This document shows positions 47,737 through 56,456 of a stretch of 64,000 nucleotides of DNA, piece by piece (within the stretch, counting starts at the first letter, position 1; every line of letters starts with the position of its first letter). The DNA is from Chersky-840 sp963764205. GTDB taxonomy: Bacteria > Actinomycetota > Acidimicrobiia > Acidimicrobiales > UBA8190. Both the position numbers and the translations under genes were made by a program. The stretch is taken from assembly GCA_963764205.1 (NCBI GenBank), contig CAVXRN010000006.1:434001-498000 (forward strand), given 5' to 3'. The notes below the pieces were generated by a model, which ran no database searches, was not told the origin of the DNA, and saw nothing but the letters and a program-made list of their open reading frames with translations.

Positions 47737-48765
47737 GTGAAGAGCCCGGTTCGTTCGGTGGTCGTCGGCATCGACAACGGAGCCACGTGCAACAACGCCA
47801 CCGTGCTCGATGACTCGGGGCAATTCCTGGTCACGCACCTGGTCGAGACTCCGAGCAGGGTCAAGGAAGGGACCGACGCGGCGCTCGACGCGCTGGAGGA
47901 GTCCTTCGAGGGTGTGCTCGCCTCCGCCGGCGTCGAGAAGGCCGAGGTACGGGCGGTCGGCCTCGACAGTCCCGGACCCGCGAGCGCAGAGGGGGTGATC
48001 TCTCGCCGGGGCTCGACCAACTTCGACCACTCCAGCTGGCAGAGCTTCGACCTGCGCGGCCACCTCGAGGACCGGCTGGGACTCCCGGTGATCTACAACA
48101 ACGACGGCAACGCCGCGGCTCTGTACGCCCATCAAGTCCATTTCGGCGCGCAGGCCACCCATCGTTCGTCGGTGTCCGCCATCGTCGGGACCGGTCTCGG
48201 CGGTGGGGTCGTCCACCGAGGCCGAGTCGTCCATGGAGTGAGTGGTGCCGCCGGGGAGCTGGGACATGTGCACATCCCGATGGAAGGGCTGCTGCAATCG
48301 GGCCAGCCCGTTCCCCGGTGCAACTGTGGATTCACCGGGGATGCCGAGAGCATCGCGTCGCTCACGGGCATCGAGCGCAACCTGCTTCCCTATTGGTTGG
48401 CGCGCTACCCCGACCACCCGCTCAATTCGGTTCGACCCTTGTCCAAGGCGGCTCGCCAGGTGAGGTCCTACGGTGAGGCGGGCGAACCCATGGCGCTCTC
48501 CATATTCGAGCAGCAGGCGATGGCGATCGGACGCCTGTTCACGATCGCGGTCAACTTCCTCGATCCGGACGCGTACTTCGTGGGTGGGGGAGTGGTGGAG
48601 GCATCAGGAGCTTTCGGGGCCTGGTTCCTCCAGCGGGTGCGCGATCACACCACGATGCGCGAGGAGGCGGCTTCGACGGCACGATTCGAGCTCGTCCACG
48701 ACCTCGACATGGCCGGGGCCAGGGGCGCGGCCATTGCCGCATTCGACGACGCCTACCACGCATGA
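47737..48765 (+). CDS. ROK-family sugar kinase
   Basis: The 342-residue protein starts at GTG. The phosphate loop is VVVGIDNGATCNNATVLDDSG, then NNDGNAAALYAHQVHFGA, then VGTGLGGGVVHRGRVVHGVSGAAGELGHVHI, the ROK signature. The zinc loop reads CNCGFTGDAES, where the usual CxCGxxGCxE has aspartate in place of the third cysteine. There is no N-terminal winged helix, so it is a kinase, not a repressor. The sugar is unknown. It stands between a hypothetical gene and a secreted hydrolase. Confidence 0.87.
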   Translation: MKSPVRSVVVGIDNGATCNNATVLDDSGQFLVTHLVETPSRVKEGTDAALDALEESFEGVLASAGVEKAEVRAVGLDSPGPASAEGVISRRGSTNFDHSSWQSFDLRGHLEDRLGLPVIYNNDGNAAALYAHQVHFGAQATHRSSVSAIVGTGLGGGVVHRGRVVHGVSGAAGELGHVHIPMEGLLQSGQPVPRCNCGFTGDAESIASLTGIERNLLPYWLARYPDHPLNSVRPLSKAARQVRSYGEAGEPMALSIFEQQAMAIGRLFTIAVNFLDPDAYFVGGGVVEASGAFGAWFLQRVRDHTTMREEAASTARFELVHDLDMAGARGAAIAAFDDAYHA

Positions 48766-48935
48766 GGTCCTGGCGGAGAAAGGTGGAGGAGGCACGCACC
48801 GGCACATTCGGGTGGAGACGACGCGATGCAGTCCATGTGTGGCTGCGGACCAGATATGACAGGATTCTGAGGGGTTAGCACCAGAGACGACGCTCTTTGC
48901 TCGTCGCTGGATGCGAGGGGCAAGGGGGATTAGCC

Positions 48936-51401
48936 ATGCAGCACCGTCGTTCGGCCTGGAGCCGTGCCTTCGCCGGCATCGTGGTCGGCTGTCTGGGCCT
49001 CGGCCTGGCCGTGGTGACTTCCGCCTCTCCGGCGGTCGCGAGCGGTTCTGGTCTTCAGGGCAACGGCTCGGTCGACGAAGCATGGCTGACCGGAGCGGGG
49101 CCCGGCGACAGCATCACGCTGCTCCAGGGGGGCTCCCCGGTGTCCAACGCCGCCAATCCCGGCACCGCCGATGCGCTGGGGTCGTTGATCATCCGCGACC
49201 TCACCCCCGGGGGTGGGTACTCCTGGGACGACACCACGACCGGGGACACGACCCCGACGTTCTCGGTGCTGGCCCCCGGCGCCAACCCGGCGACCGACTC
49301 CGCCCTGTACACCGCCCAACCCATGCACAGCGGCCTCAACTACCTCACCATGCGCGACGGGATTCAGCTCGCCGCGACGGTGCGCTATCCCTACAACAGC
49401 ACCTGCAGCGCGACTGCCCCGTGTCCCACCGTCATCGAATACTCGGGGTACGGGACCGCCGGCCCGACCGACCCCATTCCGGCCCTTCTGTCTCAGGCTT
49501 TGGGTACCACCTGCACCACGTGTGGTGACCCGAACCTGCTTCCCGACTCCTCCACGGACGTGGGGGCCGTGCTGGCCCGGATGGCGGGCTTCGCCACAGT
49601 GAGCCTGCAGATGCGAGGAACGGGTTGCTCGGGAGGTGCCTACGACCTCTTCGGTTACCCGTCGGACTACGACGCCTACGACGCCATCGAGATCGTGGCC
49701 CACCAGAACTGGGTCGCCAACCACAAGGTCGGCATGGTCGGCATCAGCTACTCGGGGTTGTCGCAGCTCCCCTCGGCCGGAACCGATCCGCCCGACCTGG
49801 CTGCCATCGCCCCGATGAGCCCGACCGACGACCTCTTCTCGACCGGCTATCCCGGCGGGATCTTCAACGATGGATTCGCGGCCGAGTGGATCGGACAACG
49901 GATCGACGACGCCATGCCCGCTGCCGCTCTGAGCGGCGGGCAGCTCGTGCCGCTTGCGACCACCCCGGTGTCAGGTGTCGGTCAGCCGTGGGTCTACTAC
50001 GAGATCGACGCCGAGTTGGCGGCCAGCGGAGGGACCTCGTCGACGTGCCTCGCCAACCAAGCCCTCCACAACCAGTCCGAGAGCCTGTCGACCCTGGTCG
50101 GTCCGCAGATGGTTGCTCCCGGGACCGGCCCGGGCCGCGACCCGTCGCTGTTCGATCGCCGCTCCATGAGCGAGTGGGCGACACACATCACCGTGCCGGT
50201 GTTCATCTCCGGCGCCATGGAAGACGAGCAGACCGGGCCCCAGTGGACGGCCCTGCTCTCGGCGCTGCCCAAGACGACGCCCGTCTACGCCAACCTCGTC
50301 AACGGTGGTCACATCGACTCGACCGATCCGCAGATCATCAGCCGGTGGCTCGAGTTCCTCGACATCTACGTCGCGGGCCGCGTCCCGACCGCGCCGAACG
50401 GGCTCGAGGGAGCGATCCTCGATGAGTTCACGAGCTTCTCCTCGGGAACCTCCGCCCAGGCCCCGCTCCCCGCCATCCGGTTCACGACCGCCAAGACCGC
50501 GGCCAAAGCCCGGTCGCAGTTCGCCAAGAAGACTCCCCGGGTCGAGGCCCTCTTCGACAGCGGTGCGGGGTCGGTCGGCGCCGGTGATCCCGACTCGACC
50601 TACTCGGCAGGCTTCAAGGCGTGGCCCCCTCCGGGCAAGGTCAGGACGTTCTACTTCGGGACCGGTGGGTCGCTCAGCACCAAGACGCAGAGGACGTCGG
50701 GGAGCGCGTCGCTGATCCTCGACCCGACGGTGCGCCCCACCACCAGCCTTCCTCCGGGGGGCAATGCATGGGCGGCCGCCCCGGCATGGGATTGGACCAC
50801 GGTGCCCGCGGAGAATGGGATCGCATTCCAGACCACACCCTTCACCAAGGCGACGACGATCGTCGGACCGGCCACGCTCGACCTCTGGGTGAAGTCGGCG
50901 ACGCCCATCGAGGACTTCCAGGCCACGGTGACCGAAGTGCGACCCTCGCCCCTCCCGGCGCAGGAGGAATACGTGACGTCGGGGTTCCTGCGAAGCTCGA
51001 ACCAGGTCGACCTCAGCGACTCCACCGCGCTGTTCACCGCCCCGACGTATCTGGCCTCCGACGCCCGTACGCTGTCGCCGTCCTCATACAGCCTGGTGAA
51101 GATTCCGGTCGATCCCATCGCCCACACGTTCCGGCCCGGGACCGAGCTGCGCGTCGTCGTCTCGGCTCCCGGCGGCGACCGTCCTCTGTGGGAATTCGCC
51201 ACGCTCGATGCCGGCCAGAGCGCGACCGTCGGATTCGGCGGAGCGGTGGCTTCGGCCCTGGTGGTCAACACGGTCCACGGCGTCAATGCGACTTCGACCG
51301 TGCCCACGTGCGGAACGCTGCGGGGCGAGCCGTGCCGGGCGTACCAGGCCGAGGGCAACCAGACCCCGAGTGAGTCAGTTCGGAGGCACCGACGGGGATG
51401 A
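48936..51401 (+). CDS. secreted CocE/NonD (X-Pro dipeptidyl-peptidase-like) hydrolase
   Basis: The 821-residue protein starts at the ATG at 48936, which gives a clean signal peptide (SRAFAGIVVGCLGLGLAVVTSASPAVA). After an N-terminal domain of about 120 residues, the alpha/beta-hydrolase domain begins at MRDGIQLAATVRYPY. It has the nucleophile motif GMVGISYSGLSQL, and further on DEQTGPQWTAL and NGGHIDS, consistent with the acid and histidine of the triad. A C-terminal jelly-roll domain (TTIVGPATLDLWVKSATPIEDFQATVTEV, LRVVVSAPGGDRPLWEFA) is typical of the CocE/S15 family. It hydrolyses esters or peptides outside the cell. The stop overlaps the DUF2252 start by four bases. Confidence 0.9.
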   Translation: MQHRRSAWSRAFAGIVVGCLGLGLAVVTSASPAVASGSGLQGNGSVDEAWLTGAGPGDSITLLQGGSPVSNAANPGTADALGSLIIRDLTPGGGYSWDDTTTGDTTPTFSVLAPGANPATDSALYTAQPMHSGLNYLTMRDGIQLAATVRYPYNSTCSATAPCPTVIEYSGYGTAGPTDPIPALLSQALGTTCTTCGDPNLLPDSSTDVGAVLARMAGFATVSLQMRGTGCSGGAYDLFGYPSDYDAYDAIEIVAHQNWVANHKVGMVGISYSGLSQLPSAGTDPPDLAAIAPMSPTDDLFSTGYPGGIFNDGFAAEWIGQRIDDAMPAAALSGGQLVPLATTPVSGVGQPWVYYEIDAELAASGGTSSTCLANQALHNQSESLSTLVGPQMVAPGTGPGRDPSLFDRRSMSEWATHITVPVFISGAMEDEQTGPQWTALLSALPKTTPVYANLVNGGHIDSTDPQIISRWLEFLDIYVAGRVPTAPNGLEGAILDEFTSFSSGTSAQAPLPAIRFTTAKTAAKARSQFAKKTPRVEALFDSGAGSVGAGDPDSTYSAGFKAWPPPGKVRTFYFGTGGSLSTKTQRTSGSASLILDPTVRPTTSLPPGGNAWAAAPAWDWTTVPAENGIAFQTTPFTKATTIVGPATLDLWVKSATPIEDFQATVTEVRPSPLPAQEEYVTSGFLRSSNQVDLSDSTALFTAPTYLASDARTLSPSSYSLVKIPVDPIAHTFRPGTELRVVVSAPGGDRPLWEFATLDAGQSATVGFGGAVASALVVNTVHGVNATSTVPTCGTLRGEPCRAYQAEGNQTPSESVRRHRRG

Positions 51402-52870
51402 CCACCTCGACTCGGTGGCGCTCGGGAGGAAATCCGAGCCGTTCGTTCTCGGCGTCGTGGAGACGCAAGCGCCTGACCGTGGAGGAACGGGTGGCTCGGG
51501 GCCTGGGCGCCCGCAAAGCGACCCCACGATCGAGCCACGGGCATTTCGAACCGGTGTCGGATCGCCCCGACCCCGTCTCGTTGTTGGAGGAGCAAGGAGC
51601 GAGCCGGGTCCCTGAGCTCGTTCCAATCCGCTACGGGCGCATGCTCGACTCGCCCTTCACCTTCTACCGGGGCGCCGCGTTGATCATGGCCACCGACCTG
51701 GCGGCCAGCCCTGTGTCGGGGGTCACGGTGCAGTTGTGCGGGGACGCCCACTTGTCGAACTTCGGCCTATTCGGCACCCCCGAGCGCCAGCTGCTGTTCG
51801 ACATCAACGACTTCGACGAGACGCTGCCCGGCCCGTGGGAGTGGGACGTGAAACGCTTGGCCGCCAGCTTCGAGATCATGGGTCGTCATCGGGGCTTCTC
51901 GCCGGCGGATCGCAGGGCGGTGGTCATGGAGGGCGTGCGTGCGTATCGGGAGCGCATGCGGGAAGCCTCCGCATCAGGAACGCTCAACGTCTGGTACGAG
52001 CACCTCGAGGCGGGCCGCCTCTTGGAGGACGTGAGCGCGGAAGTGCGTCGGGGCCGGCTCAGCAAGCAGGAGCATCGGGCGCTCAAGGGTCAGGTGGCCA
52101 AGGCGCGCACTCGTGACAGCGAGCGTGTGTTCACGCGTCGTGTCGGCAAGGTCGGTGACGAGCTTCGCTTCGTGGCCGAACCTCCCGTCGTCGTGCCGTT
52201 TGAAGACCTCGCGGTGCCGGGCTCGGAATGGGAGCACCATGACGTCGTCATCAAGAAGCTTCTGGCGTCATATCGCAAGACCCTCGGGATCGAGCACCAC
52301 CCGCTCGAGGAGTTCCGTTACGTCCATGCCGCTCGCAAGATCGTCGGCGTGGGGAGCGTGGGCACTCGCTGCTACATCCTGTTGCTGGTTGGGCGCGACG
52401 AGTCCGACCCGTTGATCCTCCAGGTGAAAGAGGCGCAGGCCTCGGTGCTCGAGCGGTTCCTCGGGACGAGCGAGTACAGCCAGCACGGGCAGCGGGTCGT
52501 GGCCGGGCAGCGGCTCATGCAGGGGGCGACAGACGCCTTCCTCGGATGGCAGCGCATCAAGGGGCCGGACGGAGAGGTACGCGACTATTACCTACGCCAG
52601 CTCCACGACTGGAAGGGAGGCGCGGAGGTCGATGAGATGTTGGTCGCCGGCGCCTCGATCTACTCCCGAATCTGCGGGGCGACGCTGGCCCGAGCGCATG
52701 CTCGGTGGGGGGATCGGATCGCCATCGCGTCGTATCTGGGCAAGGGCGACACCTTCGACCGGGCCATCGCCGACTTCTCTGCCGCCTACGCCGACCAGAA
52801 CGAGCGGGACTACGAGATGTTCGAGCAGGCGGTGCAGTCCGGTCGGCTCATCGCCCAGACCGGGGTGTAG
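51398..52870 (+). CDS. DUF2252 family protein
   Basis: The 490-residue protein has an ATGA overlap with the hydrolase upstream. The core LVPIRYGRMLDSPFTFYRGAALIMATDLA, VQLCGDAHLSNFGLFGTPERQLLFDINDFDETLPGPWEWDVKRLAASF and RICGATLARAHARWGD are the conserved blocks of DUF2252. GDAHLSNFG and DINDFDET look like the Brenner and DFG-like motifs of aminoglycoside-phosphotransferase/kinase folds, so a small-molecule kinase activity is plausible. The family function is not established. Translation is coupled to a secreted hydrolase and followed, five bases on, by an NTF2-like gene. Confidence 0.88.
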   Translation: MTTSTRWRSGGNPSRSFSASWRRKRLTVEERVARGLGARKATPRSSHGHFEPVSDRPDPVSLLEEQGASRVPELVPIRYGRMLDSPFTFYRGAALIMATDLAASPVSGVTVQLCGDAHLSNFGLFGTPERQLLFDINDFDETLPGPWEWDVKRLAASFEIMGRHRGFSPADRRAVVMEGVRAYRERMREASASGTLNVWYEHLEAGRLLEDVSAEVRRGRLSKQEHRALKGQVAKARTRDSERVFTRRVGKVGDELRFVAEPPVVVPFEDLAVPGSEWEHHDVVIKKLLASYRKTLGIEHHPLEEFRYVHAARKIVGVGSVGTRCYILLLVGRDESDPLILQVKEAQASVLERFLGTSEYSQHGQRVVAGQRLMQGATDAFLGWQRIKGPDGEVRDYYLRQLHDWKGGAEVDEMLVAGASIYSRICGATLARAHARWGDRIAIASYLGKGDTFDRAIADFSAAYADQNERDYEMFEQAVQSGRLIAQTGV

Positions 52871-52875
52871 GTCTC

Positions 52876-53358
52876 GTGGGTAGCGATGCGCTGAGCGTAG
52901 AAGCTCGAATCGACATCGACGATCTGCTGACACGCTACGCCACGGCCATCGATGGGCGCGACTGGGGTCTCCTCGACACGGTGTTCATTCCCGATGCCCA
53001 TCTCGACTATCGCTCGGCCGGGGGAGTGGCCGGCGACTACCCGGCGGTGCGGGCGTGGCTCACCGAGGTCTTGCCCGTCTTCGACGTGATGCAGCACCAC
53101 GTGCTCAACCGTGTGGTCCGCGTCCGCCCCGACGGCGTGCGGGCCACGTCCAACTTCTTCAACGTCAACGTGCTGCAGGTGCAGGGTGCTCCGTGGATCT
53201 TCAAGGTCGGCGGCCGGTACCACGACAAAGTTGTCCTCGCCGACGGGGAATGGCGAATTGCCGAGCGGATAGAAGACACCTTGTGGTGGGAGAACCCCAT
53301 GCCCGGGCTCCCCGCCGCCCCGGTTCCGGTCCCCGGCTTGCTGGACTCCGTGCCCTGA
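52876..53358 (+). CDS. SnoaL/ketosteroid-isomerase-like protein
   Basis: The 160-residue protein starts at a GTG five bases after the DUF2252 stop. The single cone-fold domain has IDIDDLLTRYATAIDGRDWGLLDTVFIPDAHLDYRSAGGVAGDYPAVRAWLTEVL, QHHVLNRVVRVRPDGVRATSNFF and GGRYHDKVVLADGEWRIAERIEDTLWWENPMPG. This is the subgroup with a conserved tyrosine/aspartate start and RxYxD-like strand, often annotated nuclear transport factor 2 family. No substrate is known. It ends the CocE-DUF2252 operon. Confidence 0.82.
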   Translation: MGSDALSVEARIDIDDLLTRYATAIDGRDWGLLDTVFIPDAHLDYRSAGGVAGDYPAVRAWLTEVLPVFDVMQHHVLNRVVRVRPDGVRATSNFFNVNVLQVQGAPWIFKVGGRYHDKVVLADGEWRIAERIEDTLWWENPMPGLPAAPVPVPGLLDSVP

Positions 53359-53607
53359 TCGGCGTCACGCGTCGGGGCGAAGGGCTCGGTCGCGCTTGGC
53401 GGCGATGAAGGTGCGATACCTGTGAACAGCTTGTGACATCGCGGGTGTCCGACGCCCGACCTGGGGGCCGAGCTGCTCGGTCGTCTCCTCTCGGCCTGCC
53501 CAGGCACATGGTTCTGCCCCCGGTCAGGAGAGGCGACACACACGAATACAATTGCCCCTCGGCCCGATGGCCGGCTCAGTTCTCTCCAACCCGAGGAGTC
53601 CCCCCGC

Positions 53608-55833
53608 ATGCGTGCTCTGGCTACCTGGTGTGTTCGACACCGCCGCTTGGTCGTGTTGTTCTGGGTGGCAGCTCTGGTGGTCGTGAGCCTGATCGCCAAG
53701 GCCGCGGGGTCTGATTACTCCAACAGCTTCTCGCTGCCCAAGACCGAGTCCTCGGATGCCATCAACCTTCTCGAGGCGGCCTCGCCCAAGGTCTCGGGCG
53801 ATGTCGATCAAATCGTCTTCGCCACGACGGGGGACGCGAAGGTGACCGACCCTGCCGTTGTCTCGCGCGTCGAGACCATGTTGGCCGAGGTGGCGAAGCT
53901 CCCCCATGTCTCGAACATCGTGTCCCCCTTCGGTCCCGAGGGTGCGACCCATGTGAGCGAAGACCAGAAGGTCGCGTTCGCCACGGTGACCTTCGACGAG
54001 CAGGCCCAGAACCTCTCGACCACGGTCGCCGATGACCTGGTGAGCACGGCCAAGTCCGCCCAGGCGCCCGGGCTGCAGGTGGCGGTGTCGGGACAGCTGG
54101 CGGAGCAGTCCGTCAAACCTTCGTTCGGGGGGACCGGGGTCGGCGTGCTCCTGGCGGCGGTGGTGCTGCTGCTCGTCTTCGGGTCGGTGTTCGCCATGGC
54201 CCTCCCGCTCATCTCGGCCCTGGCGTCGTTGGGCACGGCGGTGGGCCTGATCGGGCTGCTCAGCCACGTCATGAAGATGCCGGAATTCTCCACCACGCTC
54301 GTGCTCCTGATCGGCCTGGGTGTCGGTATCGACTACGCCCTGTTCATCGTGACCAGGCACCGCCAAGGCCTGATCGCGGGACACGATCCCGAGACGTCGA
54401 TCGTGACGGCCGTGAACACCTCGGGCCGGGCCGTGCTGTTCGCGGGCATCATCGTGTGCATCGCCCTCCTTGGCATGTTCGCGCTGGGGGTCACGTTCCT
54501 CTACGGCTTGGCCGTCGCCGCCGCCCTCGGCGTGGCGCTGACGATGATCGCGGCGCTCACGCTCCTCCCGGCCCTCCTCGGCTTCATCGGGCCCCGGGTC
54601 CTGTCCCGCCGGCAGAAGGCGAACCTGGCCAAGAACGGGCCGCGCATCGTCGGCAGCGGGACGAAAGGGTTCTGGCCCCGATGGGCCGACATGGTCCAGC
54701 GCCGTCCCGTCGTTCCGGCGGTCATCGCCCTAGTGCTCATCGGGGTGATCGCCCTCCCGTTCTTCTCGTTGCGCCTCGGTTCGGCGGACCAGGGGAACGA
54801 CCCGGTGGGCTCGACGACGCGTGAGGCCTACGACATGTTGGCGAGGGGCTTCGGCCCAGGCTTCAACGGCCCGCTCGAGCTCGTCGCCGTCGTCCACGAC
54901 GATGCCGAACGCCAGGCGCTTGCCCGGGTGGTGACCGATGTCGCCGCCCAACCCGGTGTCGCCCGCGTGGCGCCGCCCATCCTGATCCCGGCCCACGACG
55001 GCACCGAGGTGGCGCTCGTCAACGTCTATCCCACGAGCTCGCCCCAGGACGCGGCCACCACCAACCTCGTCTATCACCTCCGCCAAGCGACCATCCCGGC
55101 CGCGGTGTCGGGGTCGACGCTCTCGGTCCTCGTCGGTGGGACGACGGCGATCTTCATCGACTTCGCCCACGTGCTTTCGGCCAAGCTGCCCCTGTTCATC
55201 GGTCTCGTCGTCTTGTTGTCGTTCCTGCTGCTGGCGGTGGTGTTCCGGAGCATCGTGATCCCCCTGGTCTCTGCCGCCATGAACATCTTGTCCATCGGGG
55301 CGGCGTTCGGGATCTTGGTGGGGGTGTTCCAATGGGGGTGGCTCGGGAACGTCGTGGGCATCAACAAGGCGGGGCCGGTGGAGGCGTTCCTGCCGGTGAT
55401 GCTCTTCGCCATCCTGTTCGGTCTGTCTATGGACTACCAGGTCTTTCTCGTCACCCGGATCCACGAGGAATGGCTCAACTCCGGGGACAACCGCGTCGCG
55501 GTCCGCAACGGCTTGGCGGCAACGGGGAAGACCATCACCGCCGCCGCGCTCATCATGATCCTCGTGTTCGGATCGTTCATCCTCGGGGGGGAGCGTGTCA
55601 TCAAGGAGTTCGGGTTGGGGTTGGCCGGTGGGATCCTGATCGACGCCCTCGTCATCCGGATGGCCGTGGTCCCCTCGGTCATGATCCTTATCGGCAAGGC
55701 CAACTGGTGGTTCCCGAAGTCCTTGGACCGCATCCTGCCGCACATCGGTCTGGAACGACCTGCGGCCGCGCCCACCAGCGACGAGGCCGAGGAAGGACGG
55801 GGCGGCGAGCCCCACGATCTGGTCTCCGCGTAG
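53608..55833 (+). CDS. MMPL/RND-family transporter
   Basis: This encodes 741 residues with two repeats. Each has one leading helix, a periplasmic loop and five to six clustered helices. The first helix is RRLVVLFWVAALVVVSLIA. The conserved loop VLLIGLGVGIDYALFIVTRHRQGL and its repeat ILFGLSMDYQVFLVTRIHEEWL carry the Asp-Tyr pairs of the proton pathway. MMPL proteins export lipids or drugs in actinobacteria. A GAGGAG site lies upstream of the ATG. A second MMPL gene lies at the right end of the window. Confidence 0.93.
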   Translation: MRALATWCVRHRRLVVLFWVAALVVVSLIAKAAGSDYSNSFSLPKTESSDAINLLEAASPKVSGDVDQIVFATTGDAKVTDPAVVSRVETMLAEVAKLPHVSNIVSPFGPEGATHVSEDQKVAFATVTFDEQAQNLSTTVADDLVSTAKSAQAPGLQVAVSGQLAEQSVKPSFGGTGVGVLLAAVVLLLVFGSVFAMALPLISALASLGTAVGLIGLLSHVMKMPEFSTTLVLLIGLGVGIDYALFIVTRHRQGLIAGHDPETSIVTAVNTSGRAVLFAGIIVCIALLGMFALGVTFLYGLAVAAALGVALTMIAALTLLPALLGFIGPRVLSRRQKANLAKNGPRIVGSGTKGFWPRWADMVQRRPVVPAVIALVLIGVIALPFFSLRLGSADQGNDPVGSTTREAYDMLARGFGPGFNGPLELVAVVHDDAERQALARVVTDVAAQPGVARVAPPILIPAHDGTEVALVNVYPTSSPQDAATTNLVYHLRQATIPAAVSGSTLSVLVGGTTAIFIDFAHVLSAKLPLFIGLVVLLSFLLLAVVFRSIVIPLVSAAMNILSIGAAFGILVGVFQWGWLGNVVGINKAGPVEAFLPVMLFAILFGLSMDYQVFLVTRIHEEWLNSGDNRVAVRNGLAATGKTITAAALIMILVFGSFILGGERVIKEFGLGLAGGILIDALVIRMAVVPSVMILIGKANWWFPKSLDRILPHIGLERPAAAPTSDEAEEGRGGEPHDLVSA

Positions 55834-55939
55834 GAAGGACACGCGTCGGTGCGGGCCGACGTCTGTGGCGGCAGTCGCACCTGAGACCTCACGCGCGGCA
55901 CTCTGGCCACCTTCGCCGACCACGGGCTACCCTCGCCCC

Positions 55940-56446
55940 GTGCCCCCCGATTCGCAGCCCCATCCCCGGGACGAGGTCAAGGCTGTCATCGACCGCTACC
56001 ACGAGATGCGCCGTCGCATCGACGCGGGTCTCGAGCCCAACGGATTCGGATCCCTGGCCGACTTCTACACCGACGACGCCGTGTACGTGGACGCCGCCTG
56101 GGGACGCATCGAGGGGAAGCAGGCCATCGCCCATTGGCTCGAGCACTCGATGGTCGGGCTGATGGACTGGAAGTTCCCGGTCGAGTTCACCGCCATCGAG
56201 GGCGACGACGTGATCGTCAAGTGGACGCAGGTGATCCCCGGGACCCGCGCCGACGGCTCGCCCTACACCCAGTCGGCGTACTCGCGGCTGCACTACGCGG
56301 GTGACGGCAAGTTCTCCTACGAGGAGGACACCTACAACATGGTCCACGTCCTGGAGGACCTCGCCGCGAGCGGATGGGCCCCGACCGAGCCCATGAACGT
56401 GCCCCCGCAGCACCCCGATCGCAACTGGGCCCTGCCCGACAGCTGA
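55940..56446 (+). CDS. SnoaL/NTF2-like protein
   Basis: The 168-residue protein starts at the GTG at 55940. The cone-fold domain has VKAVIDRYHEMRRRIDAGLEPNGFGSLADFYTDDAVYVDAAWGRIEGKQAIAHWL and WKFPVEFTAIEGDDVIVKWTQVIPG. SYEEDTYNMVHVLEDLAASGW follows. The pattern FYTDDAVYVD...GRIEGKQAI resembles the frameshifted NTF2-like protein at 23.2 kb, so they are probably paralogues. Function is unknown. It is convergent with the glycosidase gene, ten bases away. Confidence 0.8.
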   Translation: MPPDSQPHPRDEVKAVIDRYHEMRRRIDAGLEPNGFGSLADFYTDDAVYVDAAWGRIEGKQAIAHWLEHSMVGLMDWKFPVEFTAIEGDDVIVKWTQVIPGTRADGSPYTQSAYSRLHYAGDGKFSYEEDTYNMVHVLEDLAASGWAPTEPMNVPPQHPDRNWALPDS

Positions 56447-56456
56447 ACAGGCTCGC

